Origin: JBCBTJ01 sp039818665
GTDB lineage: Bacteria; Pseudomonadota; Alphaproteobacteria; Caulobacterales; Hyphomonadaceae
NCBI GenBank assembly: GCA_039818665.1
Contig: JBCBTJ010000032.1
Location: 1 to 35,970 of the forward strand
DNA: 35,970 nt
Direction of reading: 5' to 3'
Shown: positions 29,172 to 35,970 of the stretch, in pieces
Numbering within the stretch: the first letter of the stretch is position 1
How the letters are laid out: the number at the start of each line of letters is the position of its first letter
Position numbers and translations under genes: made by a program
The notes under the pieces: model-generated
Seen by the model: only the letters and a program-made list of their open reading frames with translations
What the model was told of the DNA's origin: nothing
Database searches by the model: none

Positions 29172-30605
29172 ATGAACGACTACGCCGACTATGACGCCCT
29201 TGGCCTGGCCGAGCTTGTACGCAACAAAGACGTTTCACCGAAAGAACTCTTAGAGGCCGCCCTTAGCCGCGCGGAGTCGGCTCAGGACGAGCTGAATTGC
29301 TTCTCCGCCCTGTTTCCCGAGATCGCCCAAGACCAAATCGCCAAAGGCCTCGGCGACGGCCCGTTCGCCGGCGTGCCGTACGTCACCAAAGATCTCGGCG
29401 TCGAGATCGAAGGCGCACCGATCACCAATGGCTGCCGCGCTTTCACCGGTCATGTCTCCCAACACGACAGCGAACTCACAAAGCGCTACCGCGCCGCCGG
29501 CCTCACCCTGTTCGGCCAGACGACAAGCCCGGAATTCGGCCTCACCACCTCCACTGAAAGCACGATGTACGGCCTCACGCGCAATCCGTGGAACATCGAG
29601 CATACTTCAGGCGGCTCATCCGGCGGCGCCAGCGCGGCGGTGGCGGCCGGCGTCCTGCCGCTCGCCCAAGCCTCCGACGGCGGCGGCTCCATCCGCATTC
29701 CCGCCGCGTGCTGCGGCCTCTTCGGCCTGAAACCCTCGCGCGGGCGCATCCCTATGGGGCCGACGCGAACGGAAGGCTGGAACGGGCTATCGACGGTCCA
29801 TTGCGTCTCGCGCTCGGTTCGCGACAGCGCCGCGCTCATGGACGCCACGCATGGCATCGAGCCCGGCGCCCGCTACGCCGCGCCACCGCCCGAGGAGACC
29901 TATCTCGCCGCGTGCGCGCGCGATCCGAAGCCGCTGCGCATCGCGTTCTGGGACACCGCGCCCAACGGCACGACGCCCGACCCCGACGCGGCCGCCGGCG
30001 TCGCTGCGACCACGAAGCTCCTAGAGGAGCTTGGACATACGGTCGAAACCGCCAGTCCCGCTCTGAACGGCGACGCCCTCGGCAAAGGCATGCTGATGGT
30101 CATCTCCGCCGCCATGGCGGGCGTCGCGGTTGAACGCGAGGCCGCGCTCGGCCGCCCCGTCGGCGAACAGGACTTCGAGCCCATCACCCTGCGCTACATC
30201 GAGATGGGAAAGAGCATCCCGCTCGTCGAAATGGCCCATGCGGACGCCGCGTTCATGACCGCCGCGATCGAATTCGAGCGGTTCATGGACGCCGGCGGCT
30301 ACGACTTGATCCTGGCGCCCGTCCTCTCCCGCGCACCCGAAAAGCTCGGCGTCCTCGGCCTCGCACCCGCCGACACCGACGCCTACACGCAAGCGGTGAC
30401 GACTTTCGCCCCCTGGTGCCCGCCGTTCAATCAGACGGGGTGCCCGGCCATGTCCGTGCCGTTGCACTGGACCGAGGCCGGCTTGCCGCTCGGCATGATG
30501 TTCGGCGGCCGCTACGGATCGGAGTCGCTGTTGTTCAGCCTCGCGGGCCAATTGGAACGGGCGGCGCCGTGGGCCGATCGCCGGCCGCCTTTCTGGGTCG
30601 GCTAA
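29172..30605 (+). CDS. Amidase signature family protein
   Basis: The 477-residue enzyme has the Ser-cisSer-Lys triad of the amidase signature family: K73 in PYVTKDLG, S149 in TSGGSSGGASAA and the nucleophile S173 in SDGGGSIRIPAACCGLFGLKPSRGRIP; the 24-residue spacing of the two serines is standard. It hydrolyses an amide; the family also includes the GatA transamidation subunit, but the lack of gatB/gatC neighbours and the C-terminal half (FAPWCPPFNQTGCPAMSVP) favour a catabolic amidase. GGGAGGACGGAG precedes the ATG at 29172. The next gene starts 3 nt after its stop, so the two are co-transcribed. Confidence 0.93.
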   Translation: MNDYADYDALGLAELVRNKDVSPKELLEAALSRAESAQDELNCFSALFPEIAQDQIAKGLGDGPFAGVPYVTKDLGVEIEGAPITNGCRAFTGHVSQHDSELTKRYRAAGLTLFGQTTSPEFGLTTSTESTMYGLTRNPWNIEHTSGGSSGGASAAVAAGVLPLAQASDGGGSIRIPAACCGLFGLKPSRGRIPMGPTRTEGWNGLSTVHCVSRSVRDSAALMDATHGIEPGARYAAPPPEETYLAACARDPKPLRIAFWDTAPNGTTPDPDAAAGVAATTKLLEELGHTVETASPALNGDALGKGMLMVISAAMAGVAVEREAALGRPVGEQDFEPITLRYIEMGKSIPLVEMAHADAAFMTAAIEFERFMDAGGYDLILAPVLSRAPEKLGVLGLAPADTDAYTQAVTTFAPWCPPFNQTGCPAMSVPLHWTEAGLPLGMMFGGRYGSESLLFSLAGQLERAAPWADRRPPFWVG

Positions 30606-30608
30606 GCC

Positions 30609-31007
30609 GTGGCCGGCGCTCTGAAAACCCGATCAGGCGGCTGCCATTGCGGCGCGGTGCGGTTCGAAGTCGATCTGCCCCACGCGATCGAGGTGGAGGA
30701 CTGCGACTGCTCGATCTGCGCCATGTCGGGCAACATCCACGTCATCACGCCGGCGAGCCGGTTTCGCCTGATCCAAGGCGAAGACAATCTAACGCTCTAC
30801 ACGTTCAACACCGGCGTGGCGCAGCACATGTTCTGCAAAACCTGCGGCGTGAAGAGCTTCTACCGCCCGCGCTCCAATCCGGACGGCTACGCCGTCACCT
30901 ATCGCTGCCTCGACGATTGGCGTGACATGGACGTCACCATCAACAAGTTCGACGGCGTCAATTGGGAAGAGAACGCCGGCGCGCTCGCTCATAAGTCTAA
31001 GGATTAG
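30609..31007 (+). CDS. GFA/CENP-V family zinc protein
   Basis: This 132-residue protein has the GFA (glutathione-dependent formaldehyde-activating enzyme) fold with its zinc cysteines: C12 and C14 in GGCHCGAVRFE, C32, C34 and C37 in DCDCSICAMSG, and C76 and C79 in FCKTCGVKSFY. GFA proteins speed formation of S-hydroxymethylglutathione; many homologues have other, unknown roles. It starts at GTG 30609, 3 nt after the amidase stop, so it likely depends on the amidase transcript. No formaldehyde dehydrogenase lies next to it. Its 3' end overlaps the convergent sensor-like gene by 11 bp. Confidence 0.92.
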   Translation: MAGALKTRSGGCHCGAVRFEVDLPHAIEVEDCDCSICAMSGNIHVITPASRFRLIQGEDNLTLYTFNTGVAQHMFCKTCGVKSFYRPRSNPDGYAVTYRCLDDWRDMDVTINKFDGVNWEENAGALAHKSKD

Positions 31008-31494
31008 GACGCAAGCGCCGCCGGTTGCGCGGCGGGTTCTCCAGCGCGTTGGCGATCAGGGCCCGTCGCTCGGGCGGCAGCGACGCCATCGCATCGGCGA
31101 GCGCTGTTTGGATCTTTTCTTTCACCGCCATGTCAGCCTCGCGCCAGGCGAGGAAGGCTTCGTCGACTGCGGCGCGATCGAACGGCTCCGCGGCCAGCGC
31201 GGCGGCGAGATCCAAACGAATCTGATCGAGCGCTTCGCGGTCCGGCCTTGCGTCGATCCAGGCGCGGCGAAGCGATTGGCGCAGCTCGCGGCGCATGCCG
31301 AACGGGGCGGCGCGCACGACGCCTTCGGCGATTTGCTGCTCGGGCGGATTGGGGCGGCCTTCTTGGGGCGGCGCGGCGCGCGTCCGCGGCCCCGCCAAGA
31401 CCATGCCGATCACCAAACCGATCAAAAGCCCGTTGATCGCAATGGAGATGATCAAGCCGATCGGCGCGCGTGTTTTCTGAGCGGCCTCGTTCAT
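30997..31494 (-). CDS. Periplasmic Spy/CnrX-like (Metal_resist) protein
   Basis: The 165-residue product has one N-terminal membrane helix (IGLIISIAINGLLIGLVIGM, about 12-31) and a periplasmic helical domain: RRELRQSLRRAWIDARPDRE, then a long helix, then AVKEKIQTALADAMASLPPERRALIANAL. This is the layout of the Metal_resist/Spy/CnrX group, named periplasmic heavy-metal sensors. Unlike CnrX, it contains no histidine and no cysteine at all, so metal sensing by those ligands is excluded. Its ATG overlaps the anti-sigma stop (ATGA), making it the third gene of a sigma / anti-sigma / sensor unit. It probably signals an envelope condition to the anti-sigma factor (inference). Confidence 0.8.
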   Translation of the reverse strand: MNEAAQKTRAPIGLIISIAINGLLIGLVIGMVLAGPRTRAAPPQEGRPNPPEQQIAEGVVRAAPFGMRRELRQSLRRAWIDARPDREALDQIRLDLAAALAAEPFDRAAVDEAFLAWREADMAVKEKIQTALADAMASLPPERRALIANALENPPRNRRRLRPNP

Positions 31495-31934
31495 CCGTCG
31501 GACTCGTCGAAACTTAAAGCGTACGAAGTGTCGAACGCCGCGTACAACGCCGCTTCGGCCTCATATTGCGCCGTCGCGGCGGCCGCCATGCCGCCATAGC
31601 CCGCCGTCACCCCGATCAGCGTGGACGCGAACGCGGTCGCCGCCGGCCATTTCCGCCCGCCGGGCGCGACGAAGGCCTTCAGCCGGGACGCGAAAGACGG
31701 CCGCGCCGGCGCCGGCGCGGCCTCCAAGATGCGCGCCGCCAGCCCGGGCGGCGGCTCCGCGACTTCGAGACCGCCCAGCGCGGCATCCAGCGCGCCGGCG
31801 CCGGCGACCGCGGCTTCGAACGCATCGGGATCCGCCGCCAATGCCTCGCGGCCCGCATCGCGCTCGTCTTCCGGCCAAGCGGCGGGATCGGCCCCATAGG
31901 CCTCGATCAATTCAAACACGCGCTCAGGTCTCAT
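31491..31934 (-). CDS. Putative membrane anti-sigma factor
   Basis: The 147-residue protein has an N-terminal cytosolic part typical of alphaproteobacterial ECF partners (RVFELIEAYGADPAAWPEDER, then an ALDAALGGL helix), a Pro-rich stretch and one membrane segment near residues 95-120 (WPAATAFASTLIGVTAGYGG), followed by a short C-terminal tail. There is no HxxxCxxC zinc motif. Anti-sigma function is inferred from position: it overlaps the sigma gene stop by ATGA on one side and the Spy/CnrX-like gene start by ATGA on the other, so all three are made in fixed proportion. In CnrYXH-type systems the equivalent protein holds the sigma factor at the membrane until the periplasmic sensor signals. 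Confidence 0.75.
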   Translation of the reverse strand: MRPERVFELIEAYGADPAAWPEDERDAGREALAADPDAFEAAVAGAGALDAALGGLEVAEPPPGLAARILEAAPAPARPSFASRLKAFVAPGGRKWPAATAFASTLIGVTAGYGGMAAAATAQYEAEAALYAAFDTSYALSFDESDG

Positions 31935-32491
31935 CGCGACAGCTCCATCCGGTCCGCCAGCTTTGATTTCAGGGCTCTACGCGCCCTTGCAAGCAGGCTT
32001 TCCACAGCTTCAACGCTCGCCTCAAGCATTTCCGCCGCTTCAATATTCGAAAATCCTTCAATCGCGCACAGCGTGATGGCCGCTTTTTGCCTGTCAGGCA
32101 GCTCGGCGATCGCTGCGTCGAGCAGCGATTTTTCCTGCCGCGCCGCCAGCGCCTGTTCGGGGCGAGGCGCGTCGTCCTCACGCTCCGGCGGCTCGTCCAT
32201 CAGAGTTTCGCGCTTCTTTCGCAGTCGGTCATAGCAGAGGTTCAGCGTCACGCGGTACAGCCAAGTTGAGAACTTCGCCCGCGGCTCCCAGTTCGGCAAC
32301 GCTTTCCAAGCCCGCAGAAACGCCTCCTGCGTCACATCCTCAGCGTCTTCATCCGACCGCAACATGCGGCGGGCGACCGCGTAGGCGCGCGGCATATGCC
32401 GGTTTACGAGCGCGCTTTGGGCGGCTCGGTCCCCCGCGGCGGCGCGGGCGATTTCGTCGGCTTCCGATTCGAACGCCACGTCGCTTTGCAT
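31931..32491 (-). CDS. ECF-type RNA polymerase sigma factor
   Basis: The 186-residue product has sigma region 2 (LVNRHMPRAYAVARRMLRS, DAEDVTQEAFLRAW, FSTWLYRVTLNLCYDRLRKK) and region 4 (IAELPDRQKAAITLCAIEGFSNIEAAEMLEASVEAVESLLARARRALK), joined by a short acidic linker and with no region 3, so it is an ECF factor. It redirects RNA polymerase to a stress regulon. The ATG at 32491 (MQSDVAFE) is chosen; the longer frame to 32842 is Arg/Pro-rich and overlaps the EF-hand gene. No ribosome binding site is visible; instead a 10-bp palindrome and a 13-bp inverted repeat lie directly upstream. The stop overlaps the anti-sigma start (ATGA). Confidence 0.92.
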   Translation of the reverse strand: MQSDVAFESEADEIARAAAGDRAAQSALVNRHMPRAYAVARRMLRSDEDAEDVTQEAFLRAWKALPNWEPRAKFSTWLYRVTLNLCYDRLRKKRETLMDEPPEREDDAPRPEQALAARQEKSLLDAAIAELPDRQKAAITLCAIEGFSNIEAAEMLEASVEAVESLLARARRALKSKLADRMELSR

Positions 32492-32492
32492 A

Positions 32493-32565
32493 CACCCGGG
32501 TGCGGGCCGGAGGCGAGATCGCCGCTTCGGGAGGGGGGCTCTGGGGAGCGGCCGCCTCCGGCCCG
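32493..32565 (-). promoter_or_regulatory. Palindrome and long inverted repeat before the sigma gene
   Basis: CACCCGGGTG (32493-32502) is a perfect 10-bp palindrome beginning 1 nt before the sigma start codon on the minus strand. Next to it a perfect 13-bp inverted repeat, CGGGCCGGAGGCG (32503-32515) and CGCCTCCGGCCCG (32553-32565), encloses 37 nt. In the transcript this would fold into a strong stem ending where a ribosome binding site should lie. It could end transcription from the EF-hand gene, hide the sigma start, or be a regulator site; the sequence alone does not decide. Confidence 0.5.
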
Positions 32566-32615
32566 GAGACGCGGCTGGCTGCGGGGAGAGCGCAAGCCGC
32601 GTCCAGGGGGGGTGG

Positions 32616-33101
32616 TTAGTCGTCCGAACGCTTGTGGCGGCGGCCATGGCGTCCTTCGCCGATCGCCTCGATCTCCTCGGCGCTGAGAACGCCGTCGGTG
32701 TTCGTATCGGCCCGGTCGAAGATCGGCGGCGCGCCCGCAGCGAATTCGGCTTCGCTGAGCACGCCGTCTCCGTCGCTGTCGATGCTTTGGAAGCGGCGGT
32801 CGTGGCGACGTGTCCGACGCTCTTCATGGCGCGCTTCGCCAAATGCCTTCATCTCATCGGACGTCAGAGCGCCGTCGCCGTCGGCGTCGGCCTCTGCGAA
32901 CGCCGCGGCGCGCGCGGTTTCGACCTCGGCGCTGGTGATCGCGCCGTCGCCGTCGAGATCGAGCGACATCAGGCGTTCGAGATGGGGACCGCGGGGCGGC
33001 TTCTCCGCACCCGGCTCCGGGCCTTCCGCCACTGCGGCGAAGCCGATGCCGACGCCGAGCGCGCCGGCCAGCGCGGCGGTCAAAACAACAGTGCGATTCA
33101 T
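32616..33101 (-). CDS. Secreted EF-hand calcium-binding protein
   Basis: The 161-residue protein has a signal peptide (about 1-25, cleavage near AVAEG) and four EF-hand loops: DLDGDGAITSAE (48-59), DADGDGALTSDE (72-83), DSDGDGVLSEAE (108-119) and DTNTDGVLSAEE (132-143). Each keeps the 1-3-5-12 acidic ligand pattern well (the fourth has Asn/Thr substitutions). It should bind Ca2+ in the periplasm or outside. A basic, His-containing end (GRHGRRHKRSDD) follows. AGGAGA lies before the ATG at 33101. It lies upstream of the ECF sigma gene on the same strand, separated by the 124-nt inverted-repeat region, and downstream of glnE by 48 nt. It may be a target or partner of the sigma system (inference). 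Confidence 0.9.
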   Translation of the reverse strand: MNRTVVLTAALAGALGVGIGFAAVAEGPEPGAEKPPRGPHLERLMSLDLDGDGAITSAEVETARAAAFAEADADGDGALTSDEMKAFGEARHEERRTRRHDRRFQSIDSDGDGVLSEAEFAAGAPPIFDRADTNTDGVLSAEEIEAIGEGRHGRRHKRSDD

Positions 33102-33149
33102 GGGTCGTCTCCTGATCGTGTCACCTCACGAGACTAAAACGGGCCACCC

Positions 33150-35861
33150 TTAGGGTTCCGTCGTGAGTGGTCCGATCTTTTTGCAGCGTATGTCGGCGAC
33201 GCGTTCCTTGGCCGATCGAAGCGCGGCTTCAACGCCTTCGAAGTCAGCCTGGTCCGCGGCGACGGCGAGACGCCGTTTCAACGCCGCGGACGTCTCATCC
33301 GGGTTGAATTCGTCGCCGACCGCCAGACGCAGCACTTGCTGAAGCCGCTGCATCAGCCGCAGCGGCCCCATCAGGCTCGCCACTTCGCCATCCGTCATCA
33401 CCCCGATCTCGCCCAACCAATTGAGCGCCGCGCGCGTCGACGGCTGCAGCGCCTCGGGCCGGCTCGACGCAAGCAATGCGTGTTGGACCATGAATTCGAT
33501 ATCAATCAGCCCGCCAGGCGAAAGCTTCAGGTCCCAAAGCCCCGCACTGGGCCGCTCCCGCGCAAGTCGCTGGCGCATATCCAAGACATCCGCTCTCAGC
33601 GCGGCGGGATCACGAGGCTCAGATAAAGTCCGCCGCGCAACGCCTTCGACCGCCGCTGACAGCGCTGCGTCTCCCGCCACCGGCCGCAGCCGCGTGAGCG
33701 CCATATGCTCCCAGGTCCAGGCTTCCTCGCGATGATAGCGGTCGAAGGCCGACAGGCGGACGGCGACCGGCCCTGCGCGGCCGGACGGGCGGAGGCGCAT
33801 ATCGACCTCGTAAAGCTCGCCCTCGCCCGTCGGCGCGGACAATCCGCTGATCAAGCGCTGCGTAAAGCGCGTGAACCAAGTCTGCCCGTCGGTTTCGCCC
33901 GAAGTGTCATAGATCACCATGAGATCCAGGTCGGAGCCGGCGGTCATTTCTCGCCCGCCGAGCCGTCCCATCGCGCAGACCGCCCACGGCCCCGGCGCCG
34001 CACCGAACCGCCGCCCGGTCTCAGCCTCAGCCGCGACGGCCATGACCTCGATCGCCTCATCGGCGAGATCGCTCCATTCGAGGCCCGCTTCGCTTGCGGT
34101 CAGCCCGCCGCGAAGAAGCCGGTGCCCGATGAGGAATGTCTGCTCGCGATGATGCCGGCGGGCATTGTCCATCGCGGTCTCGAACGGCGTGTCCGGCGCG
34201 ATGTTCAGCGGTTCGGCCCTCGATCCGTCGAGCAGCGGCTCCAGCAAGTCAGGCCGGCGGCCGAGCGTCGTCGCGAGGCGCGGCGCCAAGGCGAGCGTCT
34301 CGATCAGATCCGCCATCAGCTTCGGTTCGGCCAGCAACATGGACAAGGTTTGCACGCCCGACCGCAAGCCTTCGAAAAAGACCGCGAACCGACGAAAAAC
34401 GCTGTCGGCTTCGCCGGTTTCGCCAATGACGCGCAGAAGGTCGGGGATCAAAGCGGTCAACAGCTCCCGCCCCCGCGCCGTGCTCGCTGCGGGCGTGCGG
34501 CCGCGATGCCACTGACGGATGGTTTCGATCACGGCCGGCGGATCGTCAAAGCCGAACCGCGCCAACGTCGCCACCGTGCCTGGATCGTCGTCGACGCCGG
34601 TGAAGACGAGATTGCCGGTGGCCTGAACCCGCCGTTCCTCTTCCTCGAACAGCGCGGCGTAGATCTCATGAACCGCCCTGCGCGTTTCGCGCACGGCGCG
34701 GTCGAACGATGAGAGGTCTTGCGCCCCGCACAAAGCCGCGACGCTGGCGCGCGCCTCAGGGTCGCTTGGCAGTTGGTGGGTCTGCTCGTCATTCAGCATC
34801 TGAATGCGATGTTCGACTCCGCGCAGAACGTCGTAGGCCGCCGCAAGGGTCTCGGCGTGCTCAGCCGACACGACGCCCGCGTCTTGCAACATGGACAGCC
34901 CCGCCAGTGTTTCGCTTTGGCGCAGGCCCTCATTCCGCCCGCCGAGGATCAGTTGCTGGGTCTGCACGAAGAACTCGATCTCGCGGATCCCGCCGTGGCC
35001 GAGCTTCACGTCCGCGTCGGGCTCGTCCAACGCGGCGTGACCGTTATGCGCGTTGATCTGGCGTTTGATCGCGTGGATGTCGCCAATCGCCCAATAGTCG
35101 AGATGCCTGCGCCAAACGAAGGGTTGGAGGCGGCCGACAAAATCCTCCGCGGCGCCCATATCGCCGGCGCAGGCGCGCGCTTTGATCCAGACCATGCGCT
35201 CCCAATTTTGCCCGACGCTTTCATAGTAAAGCTCAGCCATGCGCGTCGAGACGGCCAGCGGCGTCGAGCGCGGGTCGGGACGCAAGCGAAGATCAGTGCG
35301 AAAAACATAACCTTCTGCCGTGCGCTCTTCGAGCACGCGCACCATGTCCCGCACGATGCGAGCGGCCGCATCTCCCGGGCTGCGCCGCCCCCCGTCGAAG
35401 ACCTCCGGATCATAGAAGGCCGCGACATCGATATCGCTCGAATAGTTGAGTTCCATCGCGCCCATCTTGCCGAGTGCGATGATGAAAAGGCCGTCTTCGG
35501 CTAGGTCATGTTGCGCAAAGGCGCTTTTCAGCGCGCGGTTCACCGCAAGATCCGCGAACGCCGAAATGGCGCCTGTGACGTCCGCCAGGCTCAAAGCGCG
35601 CGACAGGTCTCCGGCGGCGATGGCGAGATGGGTCGCCGCCTTGGCGTCCCGCAAGGCCGGCATGACCAAGCTTGGATCATCGGTTGTCAAAGCGGAGAGC
35701 GCTTGCACCGACGCGTCAATGACGGCCCCAGGGCGCGCCTGCGCCAAGCGTGTCGCAATGTCCGGCCGGCGTTCAGCGACCCGGCGCAGATAAGGCGCGA
35801 ACTCCGCAGCGGCGGCAAGCGCGGCGCTGGGTGAGTCGGCGATGGGTTTGATGGCCAGCAT
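33150..35861 (-). CDS. glnE: Bifunctional glutamine synthetase adenylyltransferase/adenylyl-removing enzyme
   Basis: GlnE adds AMP to glutamine synthetase when nitrogen is plentiful and removes it when nitrogen is scarce, under PII control. The 903-residue product has two nucleotidyltransferase domains: the N-terminal de-adenylylating one with GKMGAMELNYSSDIDVAAFYD, and the C-terminal adenylylating one with GRLGGREMTAGSDLDLMVIYD; the DxD metal motifs are intact in both. The EIEFFVQTQQLILGG and IDIEFMVQHALL blocks are the conserved helices after each domain. Length is near the family norm (E. coli 946). The ATG at 35861 lies 9 nt after the stop of a probable histidine kinase gene, so the two are an operon. 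Confidence 0.97.
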   Translation of the reverse strand: MLAIKPIADSPSAALAAAAEFAPYLRRVAERRPDIATRLAQARPGAVIDASVQALSALTTDDPSLVMPALRDAKAATHLAIAAGDLSRALSLADVTGAISAFADLAVNRALKSAFAQHDLAEDGLFIIALGKMGAMELNYSSDIDVAAFYDPEVFDGGRRSPGDAAARIVRDMVRVLEERTAEGYVFRTDLRLRPDPRSTPLAVSTRMAELYYESVGQNWERMVWIKARACAGDMGAAEDFVGRLQPFVWRRHLDYWAIGDIHAIKRQINAHNGHAALDEPDADVKLGHGGIREIEFFVQTQQLILGGRNEGLRQSETLAGLSMLQDAGVVSAEHAETLAAAYDVLRGVEHRIQMLNDEQTHQLPSDPEARASVAALCGAQDLSSFDRAVRETRRAVHEIYAALFEEEERRVQATGNLVFTGVDDDPGTVATLARFGFDDPPAVIETIRQWHRGRTPAASTARGRELLTALIPDLLRVIGETGEADSVFRRFAVFFEGLRSGVQTLSMLLAEPKLMADLIETLALAPRLATTLGRRPDLLEPLLDGSRAEPLNIAPDTPFETAMDNARRHHREQTFLIGHRLLRGGLTASEAGLEWSDLADEAIEVMAVAAEAETGRRFGAAPGPWAVCAMGRLGGREMTAGSDLDLMVIYDTSGETDGQTWFTRFTQRLISGLSAPTGEGELYEVDMRLRPSGRAGPVAVRLSAFDRYHREEAWTWEHMALTRLRPVAGDAALSAAVEGVARRTLSEPRDPAALRADVLDMRQRLARERPSAGLWDLKLSPGGLIDIEFMVQHALLASSRPEALQPSTRAALNWLGEIGVMTDGEVASLMGPLRLMQRLQQVLRLAVGDEFNPDETSAALKRRLAVAADQADFEGVEAALRSAKERVADIRCKKIGPLTTEP

Positions 35862-35870
35862 GCGCCAAGC

Positions 35871-35970
35871 CTAAGCGGCGCGCGGCAATCGCAAAACCGC
35901 TTTCAAGCCCGGGCGCTCCGGCGGCCCCCGCCCGTCAAGCAGCTCGAATTCGCCATGATGGGCTTCGGCC
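35871..35970 (-). CDS. C-terminal end of a probable sensor histidine kinase (partial)
   Basis: The minus strand from 35969 is open for 32 codons to a TAG at 35871-35873. The peptide begins AEAHHGEFELLDGRGPPERP and ends GLKAVLRLPRAA, which resembles the last strand and turn of an HATPase_c domain (ending in a hydrophobic strand followed by LP). Only this tip is in the window, so the identification is tentative. It ends 9 nt before glnE and is probably co-transcribed with it; a histidine kinase next to glnE is a familiar arrangement in alphaproteobacteria. Confidence 0.55.
   Translation of the reverse strand, partial: AEAHHGEFELLDGRGPPERPGLKAVLRLPRAA

Noticed and set aside
32492..32842. N-terminal extension of the sigma factor frame to 32842
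   Set aside because: The extension is Arg/Pro/Ser-rich, antigenic to no sigma domain, and overlaps the EF-hand gene on the same strand in another frame.

Overview
The window looks like chromosomal DNA of a GC-rich alphaproteobacterium, perhaps Caulobacterales/Hyphomonadaceae or Parvularculales-like. The grounds are strong G/C third-position bias, an alphaproteobacterial LexA box (GTTC-N7-GTTC) in front of uvrA, a folate-dependent TrmFO, and the set of acyl-CoA genes. No tRNA, rRNA, CRISPR array or intact insertion sequence was seen. The window is mostly conserved core genes with a few accessory genes between them.

Layout. 1-362 holds no gene I can support. 363-1935 has an SDR oxidoreductase, a convergent GNAT acetyltransferase, and a decayed second copy of the SDR 3' end. 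1982-2866 is an AT-richer PD-(D/E)XK nuclease that looks acquired. 3001-6690 is divergent ssb/uvrA with an SOS box. 6687-8409 holds two multi-pass membrane proteins, followed by trmFO (8487-9890), an OmpA-domain protein and a crotonase. 11772-13785 has a DUF1353 gene, a squalene/phytoene synthase-like gene and Fe-superoxide dismutase with a clear intrinsic terminator. 13992-15392 is a RhlE-type DEAD-box helicase. 15396-16820 encodes a TIR protein with helical repeats and a C-terminal membrane domain. 17002-17960 is a VOC-fold gene divergent from soxR, with a SoxR box lying inside the VOC promoter.

17957-26451 is an acyl-CoA/propionate block. A lipoprotein esterase and an acyl-CoA synthetase read leftward. 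Divergent from them is a compact operon, mutA - lipoprotein - lipoprotein - mutB, in which two tandem paralogous lipoprotein genes separate the two methylmalonyl-CoA mutase subunits. 26489-31007 holds a Uma2-type gene, a second SDR, a membrane protein, an amidase and a GFA/CENP-V-type zinc protein.

30997-35970 is read leftward throughout: the 3' end of a probable histidine kinase, glnE, an EF-hand protein, then an ECF sigma / anti-sigma / Spy-CnrX-like trio joined by two ATGA overlaps. This trio resembles CnrYXH-type signalling, but the sensor has no His or Cys.

The best candidates for something undescribed are the lipoprotein pair inside the mutA-mutB operon, the SoxR-controlled VOC gene (soxR itself seems to start at ATA), the sensor trio lacking metal ligands beside an EF-hand protein, and two lone defence-like genes (the nuclease and the TIR membrane protein). 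Every convergent gene junction is overlapping or within 8 nt, and four share exactly the same 4-nt stop-codon overlap.
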